Shown here one piece after another: positions 45,540 through 58,456 of a stretch of 64,000 nucleotides of DNA. Each line of letters opens with the position of its first letter. Within the stretch, counting starts at the first letter, position 1. Made by a program: the position numbers and the translations under genes. The stretch comes from Calonectria ilicicola (taxonomy: Eukaryota; Ascomycota; Sordariomycetes; Hypocreales; Nectriaceae): contig CP085831.1 of assembly GCA_020809705.1 (NCBI GenBank), positions 5,332,001-5,396,000 on the forward strand. Reading direction: 5' to 3'. The notes under the pieces were generated by a model. That model worked only from the letters and a program-made list of their open reading frames with translations. It did not search any database and had not been told where the DNA came from.

Positions 45540-48500
45540 ATGTCTAATCCAGGCAGCTACTTAATAGGATGGATTTCCATCTTGCGCGCCGAGTTCGAAG
45601 CGGCGCGATGCATGCTGGACGAATTGCACGACGGACCCCCGAGCGAAGATGACCACTACCAGCGGGGAAGAGTCGGATCTCACAACGTCATCGTGGCCAC
45701 AGTGCCTCATGGCCAACCTGCCACATTTACTGCCGCGGATCTGGCAAGAAACATGGTACAGACCTTCCCAAACCTGAGAGTTGGCTTTCTAGTCGGGATC
45801 GGTGGTGGAGCACCCAGCCAAACCCACGATATTCGCCTCGGTGATGTTATTGTGGGCGACGTTTTAATCCAATGTGACTTCAACAAGACCATTCAAGATC
45901 AAATCTTGCGAGGCACGGGGTTTGCGAGCAGTCCACCACCGAGCCTGCAAAGCGCCATAACACATCCTGGATTCGATAAACCTCATGGTCGCCACATTCA
46001 AGACATTCTTAACATCGCTTTAAGTAAACAGCATTTACGGCACAAATATAAACGGCCAGACCCGACCAGCGACCGACTATTCCGCGCCAACATAATTCAC
46101 CCCAAAAATGCAACTGAATGCAAAACGGTCTGCGCTGATGAAACCCAAAACTTGGTATACCGACCAGAGCGAACCGAGGAGGATGAAAACCCCGCAGTAT
46201 ATCACGGTGTCATTGCCTCTATGTCTCAGCCAATAACGGATGCCCTGCTGCGTGATAAATCTGCACAAGAAAACGGTATCCTATGTTTTGAAGTAGAGGC
46301 GGCCGGATTGATGAGTTACTTTCCTTGTATAGCCATTCGGGGTATTAGCGATTATGTTGACACCCATAAAAATGTTCATTGGCAAAGATACGCAGCAATA
46401 ACAGCGGCCGCATATGCGAAGCACCTCCTCTACCATCTTGATCCATATCAGCTTGGAGCTGAGAAGAAAATTAGAGATTTGTTCTTTGGTCAGTCCAGAT
46501 TTCTTATTCAAGTGTTGCAGCTGCGAGTATTAATACATCCAATGTAGAAAATCAGGACCCCTCGACTCTGCGAGGACTCAAACTCGAACGTGTCCGAAAG
46601 CCTGGCCGCTTTTTTAAACTGGGGCGAGTTTTTGCAATGGTTTGGATTGAGCCGTATACAGATCGTGAAAAGGGACAACGGGACGACCTGCCACCTCCTA
46701 AAGATCAAGCATTTTCCGAGGTTCGTCGATTTATCGTGATTCACCAGAGCCACCATGCTTCATTATGTGTGCCCATCCACACTTATGGCGGACTAGGACT
46801 ACAAAAACGCGATATAAAGGTTGAAGACCATGCAAAGATGTATCGATCTGAAGATGAGCCACCACCCCGCGACGAGAATGTTCCCTTGAGAGACCCTATT
46901 CCCATTACTATCGAGGGCAGTGGGGACATGAAAAGGCTGCATCCAGCATCTGTAGTCAACTTTGGGAAGATTTACACTGTGGAGCATGGTGCCCATGTTA
47001 TGAACATTGGCTATGTTCATAGAAGCCATAGTCACAGACTTGAGCTCCACTGGAAGACTTCATCTGTCAATGAATCTAATCAAGCTAGACCCGAGATTAG
47101 GGAAAAGGAACAAACATCAGCTCCCATTGGAGACGAACTAAAGCATCAGCTTTATCATGACAACAAAGCAACAGAGAAAATAGGTGAGGAAATAACTGAG
47201 GGCATCATGGCTGATCGAGAGCCGTTGATACCTGGGCACAGTGGGCCAGACTCACAGGATGAGCTTGTGGAATCTAAGCTCTCAAATATTGATGAACAGA
47301 ATCTACCATTGCCGAAAGCTGAGTTTGAGAGCCATGATCAAGTAATGGCAGAGCCGCAAAGTATCATGTCTTGGCCTGGTCTCGATTCAAAACAGGAAGA
47401 ACGTAGCCACCTTTCACAGCCTTATTTATCTATGGACTTACAGCAGCCTGAGGAAATTCAGTCAGAAAGCCCAGTCGTCACAGACAAAAATGCAAGTTCC
47501 CCAAGCGATGCTGTCACAACTGCAGCAAATAGTGACCAAAGCAGATCTGTCAAGGGACCCTTGAACTCGGATGCAGACCATGGGAGCAAAGATCGTGAAG
47601 GGGATCGTGAAAAGCGTGAACAACTTGGCAATCACAACTCTCGTCACTGGGCATGTCCGTTCTTCCGCTTGGATCCTAGCCGATACGCCGAGTGTGTAAA
47701 TTATACACTCAGCAGGTTTTATGATGTCACCCAACACTTACGAAGTCTGCACACCCTACCAGATGATTCCTATTATTGTCCTAAATGCTGGTCTGAATAT
47801 GCGTTGGCCGCAGATTATGAGAAGCATATCTCAAAATGCAACAATAACACACCCCGAGAAAAGTTTTACTATAATGAGCTACGAAGTTTAAAACGTCAAA
47901 TTAAATGTCCAAAACAGAAACTTAGAAGTAAACTTCAGGGAGAGTTTTCCGAAAATGTAAGCAAATATGAGCTAAGATGGCATTACATTTGGCAGAAGCA
48001 TTTCAGCAACGAGATCTCTGTATCTATATCACCTTGGACCAAGCCCCTAGTATCGGAAATAGCAGAATTCCTTTGCGACCGAAACAGGGTTTCACTTGAC
48101 AGGATTATGTGCAGCGGTCAACCGGATTTGGCAACGGTCCTGCAAGTAGCGTACAATCCCATTGTGCCCCCGCGTTATTGGCTTCCTCACCCCCCGGAAT
48201 CCGATCCGCTTGTCAATGAATGCCTAGACACCCAAAATAACGAGAATATCACACCATCTCTCGTCAATATCAGTCATTCTGGTTTCAACATCGCCACCGA
48301 GAAACCATATCACTTGACAGAAGTGGCCTTGGACGATCACAGGGACAACACCACGAGCTTAGATACTAACCTGGCATCTAAACGATATTCCCAAGGTGGT
48401 GGAGATCCAATTTCCACCAGAGACAGCACAGACGACCAGACAGATCAGGCACTAGTCGCGCAATACGAATGGGTTCATGATTCCCAGAGAGGCAGCAACA

Positions 48501-49399
48501 GCAGTGACTTGGAAGAGAACACCAGCAGTGATCAAAACCAGTATTTTGAGAGCACTACAATAAGTAAACATGATCTTGAGGATTTAAAATCTAAATTGTT
48601 AGAACATTTATATTCGCTTGATAAAGTCAAGTCTTGGATAGAATCGCCGAAGCCTATCATGCTAATGGACAATACGTCATTGCTGGACAAAGGACCGCCG
48701 CGTCTCAAGCGCGCCAGGCCTGAAGAAGGACATGGTGAAGCATATCTTCAAAAGAAATATCAACTTTGTGTGCAGGAGGAAACAGCAGACGGCTATGTCG
48801 AACTCTTCCCTGTTTCCTTCCTGGCCTGTCCATTTTACGCCTTTGACTCAAAAAGGTATCGCACGTGCTTACTTCAGCATGATATCCGATCCATGGACGA
48901 CGTAAACCGACACCTGATCAAATTTCACCCAATGTCGCCATACTGCCCAATTTGCGGAGAAGTGTTCTCGAAGGCTGTAAAGCGCGATGAGCATGTTAGA
49001 GGCGGGAGTTGCGAGCCTCGCGATTTTGGTAACATCGAAGGGATTGACCCAAATCGTAAAGCAATTTTGGAAGCTCCAGACAGGTTCAGCCTCGATGAGA
49101 TCGGCCAGTGGAAGCGAGCGTACAAAATAGTATTGCCTAGTAATTCCTCTACCAGGGAACCTTACCTCACAGAAGTCACGGAACTTTCCATCTCTTTGGT
49201 TAGATACCATTGGATGAAGCATGGCCATGATTATATTTCACGATATATTTCCAAGAATTCCTCACTGCGGATACATCTTAATGGCGATATAACTGCTCAG
49301 CTGCATCCTCTCGTATTAAAAGATCTGCTGCACAATGTAGAAATGGAACTTTGTGGAACCGACCAGATGGATGATGCGCAACAGATGGAGCAGGTATAA
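45540..49399 (+). CDS. nucleoside phosphorylase-DUF6590-C2H2 fusion protein
   Basis: Two open frames are joined by a 59-nt intron at 46489-46547 (gtcagt donor, attaata branch, gtag acceptor), giving 1266 residues. Residues 1 to about 310 are a PNP/UDP-phosphorylase domain (YLIGWISILRAEFEAARCML, VGIGGGAP, EVEAAGLM, AIRGISDY). About 330-490 is a DUF6590 domain (RKPGRFFKLGRVFAMVW, CVPIHTYGGLG, VNFGKIYTVEHGAHVM). A charged linker follows, then two copies of a zinc-finger block, at about 684-747 and 1076-1138. Each has CPFxxxDxxRYxxC, a HLxxxH, and YCPxC...H...C. PNP domains serve as N-terminal modules of fungal STAND proteins; here the nucleotide-binding centre is missing. Function unknown, probably recognition or signalling. 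Confidence 0.85.
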
Positions 49400-50186
49400 G
49401 TCTCGGTATGGACCACTGGTGGGACCTGATCAGACCGATGATGTCCTGGTTGTCTGATGCTGTGTATGTAACCAAACAATTTGACAATATTTCCTACTCT
49501 TTTAGTAAATGGATTATCCTTAGACTTTTAATATAGTAATTACAACCGTTCAAGAACCTGGAAGCATATTCTTATAATAAGCATCATGCCCCTATTCATC
49601 AATGTAAATGTAGGGCAAGAAGTGCTCACGGCTCCAAACTTGAAGTTTCATCGAAGGAGCGATATCAGGAGAGCGAGCCCAATATTCTACAAGGATGTAG
49701 ATAGAACGCATATCCTAAAATAAAATATGACTGCTTAAAGATTGAAGAAGCCAGGTGTCTTTTCCCCGACAGAGCCTCAGCCTTATTTGATTTGCTGGGT
49801 AGTGCCGGAAAGTACAGCCTCGTTACATCATCTCCCAGCACACAACCCTAAGCCACTCTCATCTATTCGCCAGAGACATCATACCCCACTTTCTGTCTCA
49901 CCTTTGACGTATTTTAGTGGACGATTTTGAGTTACTAATATTCTAATAAAAATGAGGCCAGCCAATTTTTGCTTGCCTTGGGCACCTTTTGATCGCCTTG
50001 GGCACTTATGCATGCTTCGCCCAGTGCTCAATTTTCATATTGCTGGCATATTTCGGCCAGCTTGTTGCCTCCTCAACCTTGTGTTCACCACATTTCTCAC
50101 TCACTCTTTATCCCTTGTTTTCTTTTCTATCAATACCCACCTAGGAAGCCCTTGTCCACATACCATACTTTTGCATATAGGCCTAT
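49400..50186. other. intergenic, 0.8 kb
   Basis: Short frames at 49742-49930 and 49952-50212 show no domain. The region holds the promoter of the ankyrin gene. Confidence 0.45.
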
Positions 50187-52094
50187 ATGGATGCATTAAG
50201 AGGGACCGCTGACGTCGTCGCAGTGATTTCACTTGCGATGCGACTAAGTCAGAATGCTGTTGAAATGAAAAAATTTCTGGAGAATATCTCCAATGCTTCG
50301 TCGGAATACCGTCGTTTGAATGTCACTGTTTCAAATGTTCAGATAATTGCAGAGAGTATTAAGACTTTACTCAATCGGCAAAATAAATCGCACAGCGAAT
50401 ACATTGATTTTTCTAAAAACACGTTCAGTGCCTTGAATATGTGCCAAGACAAGCTCCAGTTGATTAAAAATGCTCTGCAGAAAACCGAGAAAATCGCGAA
50501 ATGCGGAACGGTTGTGTCACGAAGCCGTGCACGATTCCAATTTGCCTGCAGAAAAGAAGAAATTGACGATTTTGAAAAGCAACTCAAGGAAGCAATGGAA
50601 ATTCTCCATTTGAATCTCGCTATAAACATGATGTAGGTTGTTGATCGTTTCACAAGCTTGTCTGGCATTTGCTGATTTCATGCGTGTCACAGCCATTCAG
50701 GGGCTGTTATGGAGTCCGCTGTGGAGACGGTCGCAAAACAACAACGCATCACTTTTGGGGAGATCGTCGACATGAAGGATCACCTTCAAAGTTGGCCTCA
50801 TGATCAAAAAGCGCCGAGTGGCAGGTCGTGGGGATCCAAGATAGCTAATGCCTCGGAGACTTCTGAGAAAAAATCGTGGTTTTATAGAGATTGGTTTAAA
50901 GTCCAATATACCAAACTAAGTGGAAAGAATGGTCGATTACTGCTAATGCTCCAGGCAAGGTTACCCGGATCCCGAATTGCTATCATGAGATTAAGTGGGG
51001 TTTCATTTAGTACTAGTCTTTTGGGATCTCTTCGATTTTCGATTCGAAACCTGATTCCCGGTGATGCGGCCATAATCAAGGCATGTCAGAATGGAGAGGC
51101 TGAATCTGTGAAGAAGCTTCTCGAATTAGGCGATGCAAGGCCCAATGGCATGACTCCTAATAATGACACTCCCCTTAGTGTAAGTATAATAGTTACAAAT
51201 TACCAATACAAGAAGCTAACTTCCATGACGATTGCTATCAAGGGAGGCTATGAAGAAATTGTCCAATTGCTCCTCCGAGCAGGCGCAAACCCAAACATTA
51301 CATGCGGAATGTTTCAAACGTAGGTGAATCAATGACTTATGAAGGAAGATCAAAGCCCTGACTGATAACGGCTTCCAAGCTCTCCACTCCAAGTCGCAGT
51401 TATATTCGAGAATGTCAATATTGCAAAAATACTTGTTTCCAAAAAGGCAGACCCAGAATATAACTCAGCCAGGGGCTGGTCGCTATTTCATCACCTGTTC
51501 CATGGACACCGTTCGACAAGCAATAAGGAATTCTTTAAAATGTTTCGCGGAATACCCTTTGATCATGTCCAGGATTCACAGGGTTGGACGTGCCTGCACA
51601 GGTGTGCAGCATTCGGAACAGCCGAGGACATTCACTCTCTGCATCTTTTAGGGGCGCCTGCAGATGTGAGTCAATATCTTAACAATCGAGGGCGAAATCC
51701 CATTCACGTAGCTGCTATGATGAACAACGTGGCTACACTGAAAGCCCTCACAGATTTACACGAGCTCCAACCTGAGACAGAGAAGTCAGCCATCAAAATA
51801 CTGAATTCGGTTGATTTTGATGGATGGACTCCAATGCACCTCGCTGTTTATTACAGGGCAGAGGATACAATGAAGTGGCTGATCCAAAGGGGTGCTGATC
51901 CACATCAGAAAACCTATAGCACCGCTGGTTGGTTTCCCAAGGACCATGAAGGAGAAAGCTTTGGCGCAGCGGACTTGGCAATAAGATCAGGAAAAGAGTT
52001 TCTGGAGTCTTTTTGCACGGCCCTAAGGGGTAGGTATGATGTCACAACGGATGGAGAGGACATGTACTGGCCATCTGAAAGCAGTAGTACTTGA
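50187..52094 (+). CDS. ankyrin-repeat protein with fungal STAND-type N-terminal domain
   Basis: Exons 50187-50632, 50693-51319 and 51380-52094 give 595 residues, with both introns 60 nt. The N-terminus (MDALRGTADVVAVISLAMRL, then a long helical stretch) resembles the helical domain (about 150 residues) that opens many fungal STAND and ankyrin proteins. Ankyrin repeats begin near residue 280 (AIIKACQNGEAESVKKLLEL) and recur (GGYEEIVQLLLRAGANPN, SQGWTCLHRCAAFG, GRNPIHVAAMMNN, DGWTPMHLAVYYRAEDTMKW). A gtaagt near 51180 within an ankyrin unit may mark one more in-frame intron (36 or 63 nt); I left it in. There is no NACHT or NB-ARC. It follows the phosphorylase fusion, so the three proteins may work in one recognition locus. 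Confidence 0.83.
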
Positions 52095-55014
52095 ATGAAA
52101 TGATAAAATTTAACTACATAACTGAACATGAAATCTAAAACGTATTCTAAAACGTGGTGTCATGTCCATACAAATGCCCCACTACCCACCCTGAGGAGGG
52201 GTTGATGCGGGTCAAATCCAAATCTTGGAGAAAGAAGAAAAAAATTGGGTGTCGCAAAATTTGATAGTAAAACCACAATCCCTGCTCATGATAATCTTGA
52301 AATGATGTCGAGAGCTCGCCAAAGAAGTGAAATTCGAAGAAGGTATTAAAAGGGAAATTGATCCTTGGCCAAAAGAGGTCATCCGAGACTATTTGCAATT
52401 TTGTAAGGGGGGCAATCCATCGATTGCGATTGCAGAAAAGATGTCCAGCAATAACAATAATATCGAAATAGTGTATCCTCTATCTTTAGGTATGCAAAGT
52501 GCTGTGCAATGTTTTTTTTTTTCGACCAGACACCTCGACGGCGCCAAACGACTGTTCGCGTCCCTCATTTTGATCCCCGCATTGGGAAATCATTAATTTC
52601 AAGTCGGTGCTTAATCTGCATTAACACCGATGACGAAATCCAAGTTAACTCCGAAGCTTGCGACCAAATGGGCATTTTTCCAGGGCAGTAGGGTTATAAT
52701 CCCGACGATTAAAAGGTGGGACTGCGGACGATTAAAGGGGAAGCAAGCCAAAGAATTAGTGTCTTTTGATCATGTCTGCAGCCTTGCCGGAATCTGTCGA
52801 CTCATCAATTCCATCACGCCTAGACCCTCGCTTATAAGTTTTCGATCGAATGCTGACGTGCATTTGCACATGGTGCAAGCCATGCGACAAGCGAAGGCGA
52901 CGGAGAGATCGACGGATAGATAGTGGAGAAAGCCCGACCGTCGAGAAACGTGAAGGCCAGCTAATATACTGTTGATGAGCTGAGTTAATGGTCAGTTGCA
53001 ATCTCTCTGTCGCGATGAAGCCCATATTCTCGACTTACTCGCAACCTTCCCCTTTGGGACATCCGCCACCACAAGCACAACGGTTTCTAATATTATTTTT
53101 AAACATCCAAACTCCATCCTCGACAAAGTTTGAAGCTTGTGTTGGAGCCGCTGGGCTCCTCGTTCCCATATTCCTACCCGTACAGTACACCGTGAAGGTA
53201 CCTGAATGGCGTGAAGCATGGAAGCCAAAGCCTTTAGATTGCCACGCTTGCATATCTGAACAATATACAGCGGTTGGAATCGCAGGAATAGCCCAAAACC
53301 CATGCGACACACAAAACAGATTCGTACATCTAGATAATATATTAATTTCTTGTCTTAAAACTTTTTCTGGGACACAATTGAATATGAGGGAGAGAGTAAA
53401 AAAGATGGCCCCGTAAAAGAGATAGTAGGATCCTGTCAGCCAATAAACTGTCGCGAACCACGACCCTGTGCTCCAACATGCATCTGCAAGCAGGGAGACC
53501 AGGTGCGAGAGGAAGGGTCTGAGACCCCGGTGTGTATACTGGGATTGATGCGCCGGTCTTGCCGTCTCAACCAATGCATCGTCTGTCTGACATCCCACCT
53601 GGAGCCCTCTTATCCATTCACGAGAGCAGACCCCCAGGCGTGCGCAGCGAGATGCAGCCATTACAGCAAGCACCCATGGCGGCTTGGACCCAACGCAAGA
53701 GCGAGAGCCGAGAGTGGAAGCGCCAAGGTAGAGTGGAAGCACAGGACCATGGCTGCTCTCTGTCGGCATTGGTGAAGTGCTCGAGGGCAGGACAACAACC
53801 GCGTCAGTTTGAGGCAATCTTTCGACAGTCGTGCTTTTAATTATGGAGGCCGAGGTATGAATACCAACACAAGATGTCGTGAGGTACGCCAAATGGCACA
53901 TAACGATGATCAATTTGTTTGGCATGAGGGGCAAAGGCTTTACGGCATGAACTAGCGAATGTTGGAATGATGAAGGAGAGAAATTGGAGAGTTGAGACTG
54001 GCTATTTGACGGGACGCGTCCGCCATAGCAGACAAGCGAGCAGAGCAGGTGAGTGATTGTACCTACGTCAAGATTACCTGCGTTCACCAGGTACCACCAC
54101 CAGGCACGGGGTGGCTCCTATTGGTTGGTTCAATAGCGCAACGCCACAGCGGGCCGTTTGGCTGACCCGATGGCAGGTCTAGCTCTCACCGCTCCCACAC
54201 ATGTGTTGTGAACTTGTGGTTAAGCATGTTTATTGCTTTGCGCTTGATTGCGTATTCGGTCTCTCTAGCCGATGTGCGAAAGTAGACTGTGTGTGCAATT
54301 GATGCAGCTGCTTGAGGGGAGATGTTATTGCCTAGTCCCTTGGTTTTAGGATCTTGAGAGTAAAAAAAAAAAAAAAAACCGACAACACTGGATGGGGGAA
54401 GCGCAAATAAATGTTGTTCCCGTTCATCGAAAAGAATAAAAGCCGTCAAGCTACAACCGGACGGAGCCATGCACATCGTGACTCATACACATCAAGTGTA
54501 TTGCTTTTCCCCCTCAAGCAGAGAGCCCCGCGCGCAAAACATGCCCTGAGGAGGGGCTTTGGCGAAATTGTCAAGGGCTTGTTTGATACTCACCACGACC
54601 AGGGTGCCCAGCAAACTTTGCACGATCCAGAGATCAGCGGATCGAATACGAATTCCCGATACGGCTTCTCTCTCGGGGTCCGTGGGGATCGCACAGAATG
54701 TCAGCTCGTCAAGAACGCTCGTCAAGAGCTATCGTCCATATGTAGGTACATGACACCACGCTGGAGCACATGTGCATAATGCAGATGCCGTCGTCGGTAC
54801 ACATAACGGTTGCGCAGGTCTGAATGTGGCCAGTGACCACTAACGCAGGCCAGGCCAGGCGAGGAACCGCGCCCAAGGTACAGAGTAAGACCCAGTGCAG
54901 AGGCCTAGACCACCTGGAGTTAGCCACTGCCCCCCCCCCCCCTGACTAGGACGGCTGAAAGCCATTGTGGAGCACTAAGACCTCGTCGTGTACCATAATG
55001 TGCCGCAAGTCTGT
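52095..55014. other. intergenic, 2.9 kb, with one long ORF
   Basis: The main item is a minus-strand frame at 53035-54087 of about 350 codons. It opens at GTG, not ATG, and ends CACGGGCPKGEGCE. It has no domain, is rich in Cys, Ser and Trp in an unordered way, and overlaps plus-strand frames, so I do not call it a gene. A run of 14 C lies near 54930 and an A tract near 54362-54379. Confidence 0.4.
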
Positions 55015-56356
55015 TACCACCCCCACTTTTCGCCATGCCCCTATTATCACCACCTAGCTTCACATGCATATTTCTTAGCCAAATGAGGCTTAATTTAAAT
55101 ATATTGTATACTAAAATGAAGCTTTAGTTATAGTATTTAATATTTTATATATTAATTTTGAGTGTGAATGTATGTATGTAGTTGGTGTTTAAGTGATTTT
55201 ATATAGTGTTGAATTTATAGTTGGGGGATATTATCTTAAATAATATAAATATAATAATTAAATTCTATTTAATTAAGTTAGTTATTTTTAAGGTTTTTTA
55301 AATGAGGAAATAATATTTTTAATTAATATTTTAGGATATTTTAAATGTTTTTAATTAGGTTTAAATTTAATAAGTTTAAAGATTATTTTAAAAGCTTAAT
55401 ATAATATTTTTTTAATTATTTTATTATTAATTGTATTATATGAATAAGGGTATTATTTTATTAGAATATTTTAATATTATTATAATAAGGTAAAAGACTA
55501 TCTTAAAGAATAATTTAATAGCTTTAAGTAAAATATTTATTCCTTATAATTAAAAGATCTTATTTTATAAGGATAAGTAGTGTATAATCTGTTTTTTAAA
55601 TTCCTACCTAATATATTTTAGAAATTAATATTTTTATATAGTTCTTTTTATTAATTAACTTTTTTTAATATTTTTTATATATATTATAAAAGGTATAGAG
55701 GTTAGGATTATTATTTTTATTTTAAGTTAAAGTTTTATTGTTATTAATTATCTAAATTAATAAATAACTAAATAAATATAATATCATTTAATTAATATAT
55801 CTTAATTAATTTATTAACTTTTAGAAGCCAAGATAGATACTATTATAGTCTAGTCTTAACTAATTTACTATCTAATTTTAATCTTTTAAAAGCTTTCTAT
55901 TTATATTTATAATAGAGGTAGATAATATATTAAATAGTCTATTTTAATATATAATTATTAATCAAATTAATTAATATATTTTATATAATAAAATAATTTC
56001 TAGAAATTATTTATATAATATATCTTTTTTCTTTTCTATTAAATTTTAAAAATTATCTACTTTTAAACTTATTTTATATACTACTAATTATAATAAATTA
56101 ATATTTTACTTTATTAATTTCTTAATAACTAATATTAAACTCCTACCTAATTTATTATACAAACTATCCAACTTCCAAAAATATAATTATAACTTCTTTT
56201 ATTTTAAAAAAAAACTCCTTACCTTTTTAACAATTTCCACATATTATATTATTAAAAGAACATCATGCAAGCATTTTTATAAATGTTGTGGTGGTGGAAA
56301 GTTGAAGTGGCGGTTAGGGTTGTGATGCTAGCGGGGAGTTTTAGGGCGGGGTGGTA
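55015..56356. mobile_element. second RIP-degraded TIR element, about 1.3 kb
   Basis: The ends are exact 12-base inverted repeats: TGTTACCACCCC at 55012-55023 and GGGGTGGTAACA at 56348-56359. TA on each side could be the target duplication. Between about 55080 and 56270 the sequence is very AT-rich, with no coding frame, but less extreme than the element at 7667. The outer 60-70 bases keep GC and show weaker matching beyond the first 12. The size suggests a deleted or non-autonomous copy. Confidence 0.6.
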
Positions 56357-56969
56357 ACAAACATTTGGCCACAAATTGTACAGCAGCTGCGCTAATTTAA
56401 GTGGCTGTGGTCACAAGTCCTGAGGTCACACGGATACATAAGCTAACTCCCAGGACCAGGACAGGATGCTCAAGAAGCTAGGTCTGAGCCTCTGCGGCGG
56501 CCGGTCATTTCCAAAAACTGCTTTTTCCGATCCGCATTGAACTCACGATGCTGCTGAATAATCTTTTTTTTAGTCGCGTTTTGTTTACTAATCTTAAATC
56601 AACACGTCCATCACCTGGCCTTGGATATGAATGCATGTTTAGCTAGCCGTAGAGGGAAACTTGAGAAGTTCTGTTAGATCGGGATGAAACACTCAACGCA
56701 ATGGCATGGAAACTTAGTGTGATAGAGCGATGCATAAATTGCACAAGGCAGCAGTGCACTTATGACTCAGGTCTTGCTTACCCTATAGAACCAATCGTCT
56801 AATCTATTCCCACCCAAAGCAAGACTAGACAAGGGGAAATACACTTTTCAAAAAACGGAATCCTCGAGGTTCCAGTAAAAACGATATATTTTGTCCCATC
56901 ACTCAATTATGAGTCTATCTTCCTGCTTCGCCCCTCATCTCCCCACAACCCTTGGCGCCAATATACGTG
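56357..56969. other. intergenic, 0.6 kb
   Basis: Nothing recognised; 3' flank of the lectin-like gene. Confidence 0.45.
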
Positions 56970-58456
56970 CTAGCTCTGAACGCCAGAGGAAACTAAACCT
57001 TCGTATACCCACGTTGTGGGTGACGAGACGTTAAATTTCCATTCGTGAATTGATCCATCAATGATTCCGTACACTCTTTGGCCATTATGCGCCGCGATGG
57101 CCGTGAAGCTCGGATTGTTTGACATCCCGTTCGGTAAATTTAGAAAAGTTGGCGTATCGTAATCTTTCCATCTTTCTTTTGAATTCGTCCACCAACGAGC
57201 CCTTGGGCTACCATCTTCCCGCAGATTGATAACAAGCATGCAGTTTTCATTAAACCGAGTGGCGGCAATCCTGGTTTTGGAATTCGAAGGAAGTGTCTCA
57301 AATATTTGGCCTGAACAAATAGTCAATTCACAGGTTTATCATTCGATAACAAACCTATATACATACCTGGTCCACTTGAGGAGAAATCTGGCTCAATAAT
57401 GTATTCTTGCAGGACATTTGAGTCATCATAGTAGAATCTCCACTGAATTTCGTCGTTATTGCCGATACTGGTGAGGGCAAGGCCAGTACCATTTATACCT
57501 ACAATCGAAAAAGATTGTTGCTCTTCCCAATCGTCACTAGTCGAATACATTATTTCCTGCTTGCTCTGCCATATTATCACTGTGGGAGGCCATGTGCTAT
57601 TTCCTCCGTTCGGATGCCATGCGGCAATATTTGACCCTTTCCCTGTATTTATCAGAATTTGCGATCCAAGTTCATGATGCAGCCAAGTTGCGTCTATTCC
57701 TGCGCTGAAGGTTTCTAGTCCACTCAGCAAGTTGCCGGAAAGCAAGTTGCCGGAAAGCAAGAAAAACACTTGGATGTGATGGTCACTATCGTTCGTTGAC
57801 CACGCAACCGCTGCGATAGGAGTCCCCCTGATGATTTCAAGATCCATTCCTGTGGCTTTAATGATTTTAGCTTTCCAGGTCGTATTTTGAGAGTCCCATA
57901 CCGAAGCGACAATGTTATTAGTCTGATCTTGGTGAAATACGTAGTAATGGTCGTACCCTCCGGGGTCGGTGAAATTGATACTCGCGATGTTAGATTTGGC
58001 CGAAATTGAAGAAGATAAACTTGTCGATGACGGTGATTTATCAACCGTGACTGTGGGCGAAGAGGCCAAAGTTGATGTGCTGGTAGGATGACTTCTCCCC
58101 AGTGTGCCACCGACAGAACCCCCGACGGCGCCGCCAACAATAATGATTGCTCCGATAGCAGCCAGGACAAAGAATAATCTAGGGCCAAGGCCGCAGATGG
58201 TGCGTGTGCCTTGCCTTTCATCGTGTATTTCCGTGGCTGGGTGCACGTCGTTGTTGGACCCAATGACGTCAATGATATCATGGCTATCAACCCCATCGCT
58301 TCTTTCTGTGCTCAAGGTCTGTGGGAAGTTTATCTCAAAGATGTCGTCTCCAAAGAATAATTCTATTGGCGTAACTTCCGGCAAATCTGTCGGGCCAACT
58401 TCTGGCAAACTGGTCGTGTGGACCTCTGGTCGGTCGGAGCACGGCGAAGAAGCCAT
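56970..58456 (-). CDS. type II membrane protein with lectin-like beta-propeller domain
   Basis: Exons 58456-57367 and 57310-56970, with a 56-nt intron, give 476 residues. The N-terminal 90 residues are acidic, with a repeated LPEV motif. One membrane helix (LFFVLAAIGAIIIVGGAVGG) is followed by a Ser/Thr-rich stalk and a domain of repeating units that read like fungal fucose-lectin blades (TPIAAVAWSTNDSDHHIQVF, DEIQWRFYYDDSNVLQEYII, RIAATRFNENCMLVI, SFTAIAAHNGQRVYG). There is no signal peptide, so the C-terminal part should lie outside the cell. An in-frame tandem copy of a 15-base unit gives LLSGNLLSGN near residue 240. Sugar binding is inferred. Confidence 0.8.

Noticed and set aside
53035..54087. 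Minus-strand frame of about 350 codons ending CACGGGCPKGEGCE
   Set aside because: It has no ATG start, no domain, disordered residue use, and overlaps open frames on the other strand. It could be chance in GC-rich DNA; transcript data would decide.
54920..54945. Run of C bases as a telomere-like or regulatory tract
   Set aside because: It is a plain homopolymer without a repeat unit, and its length may be a sequencing artefact.
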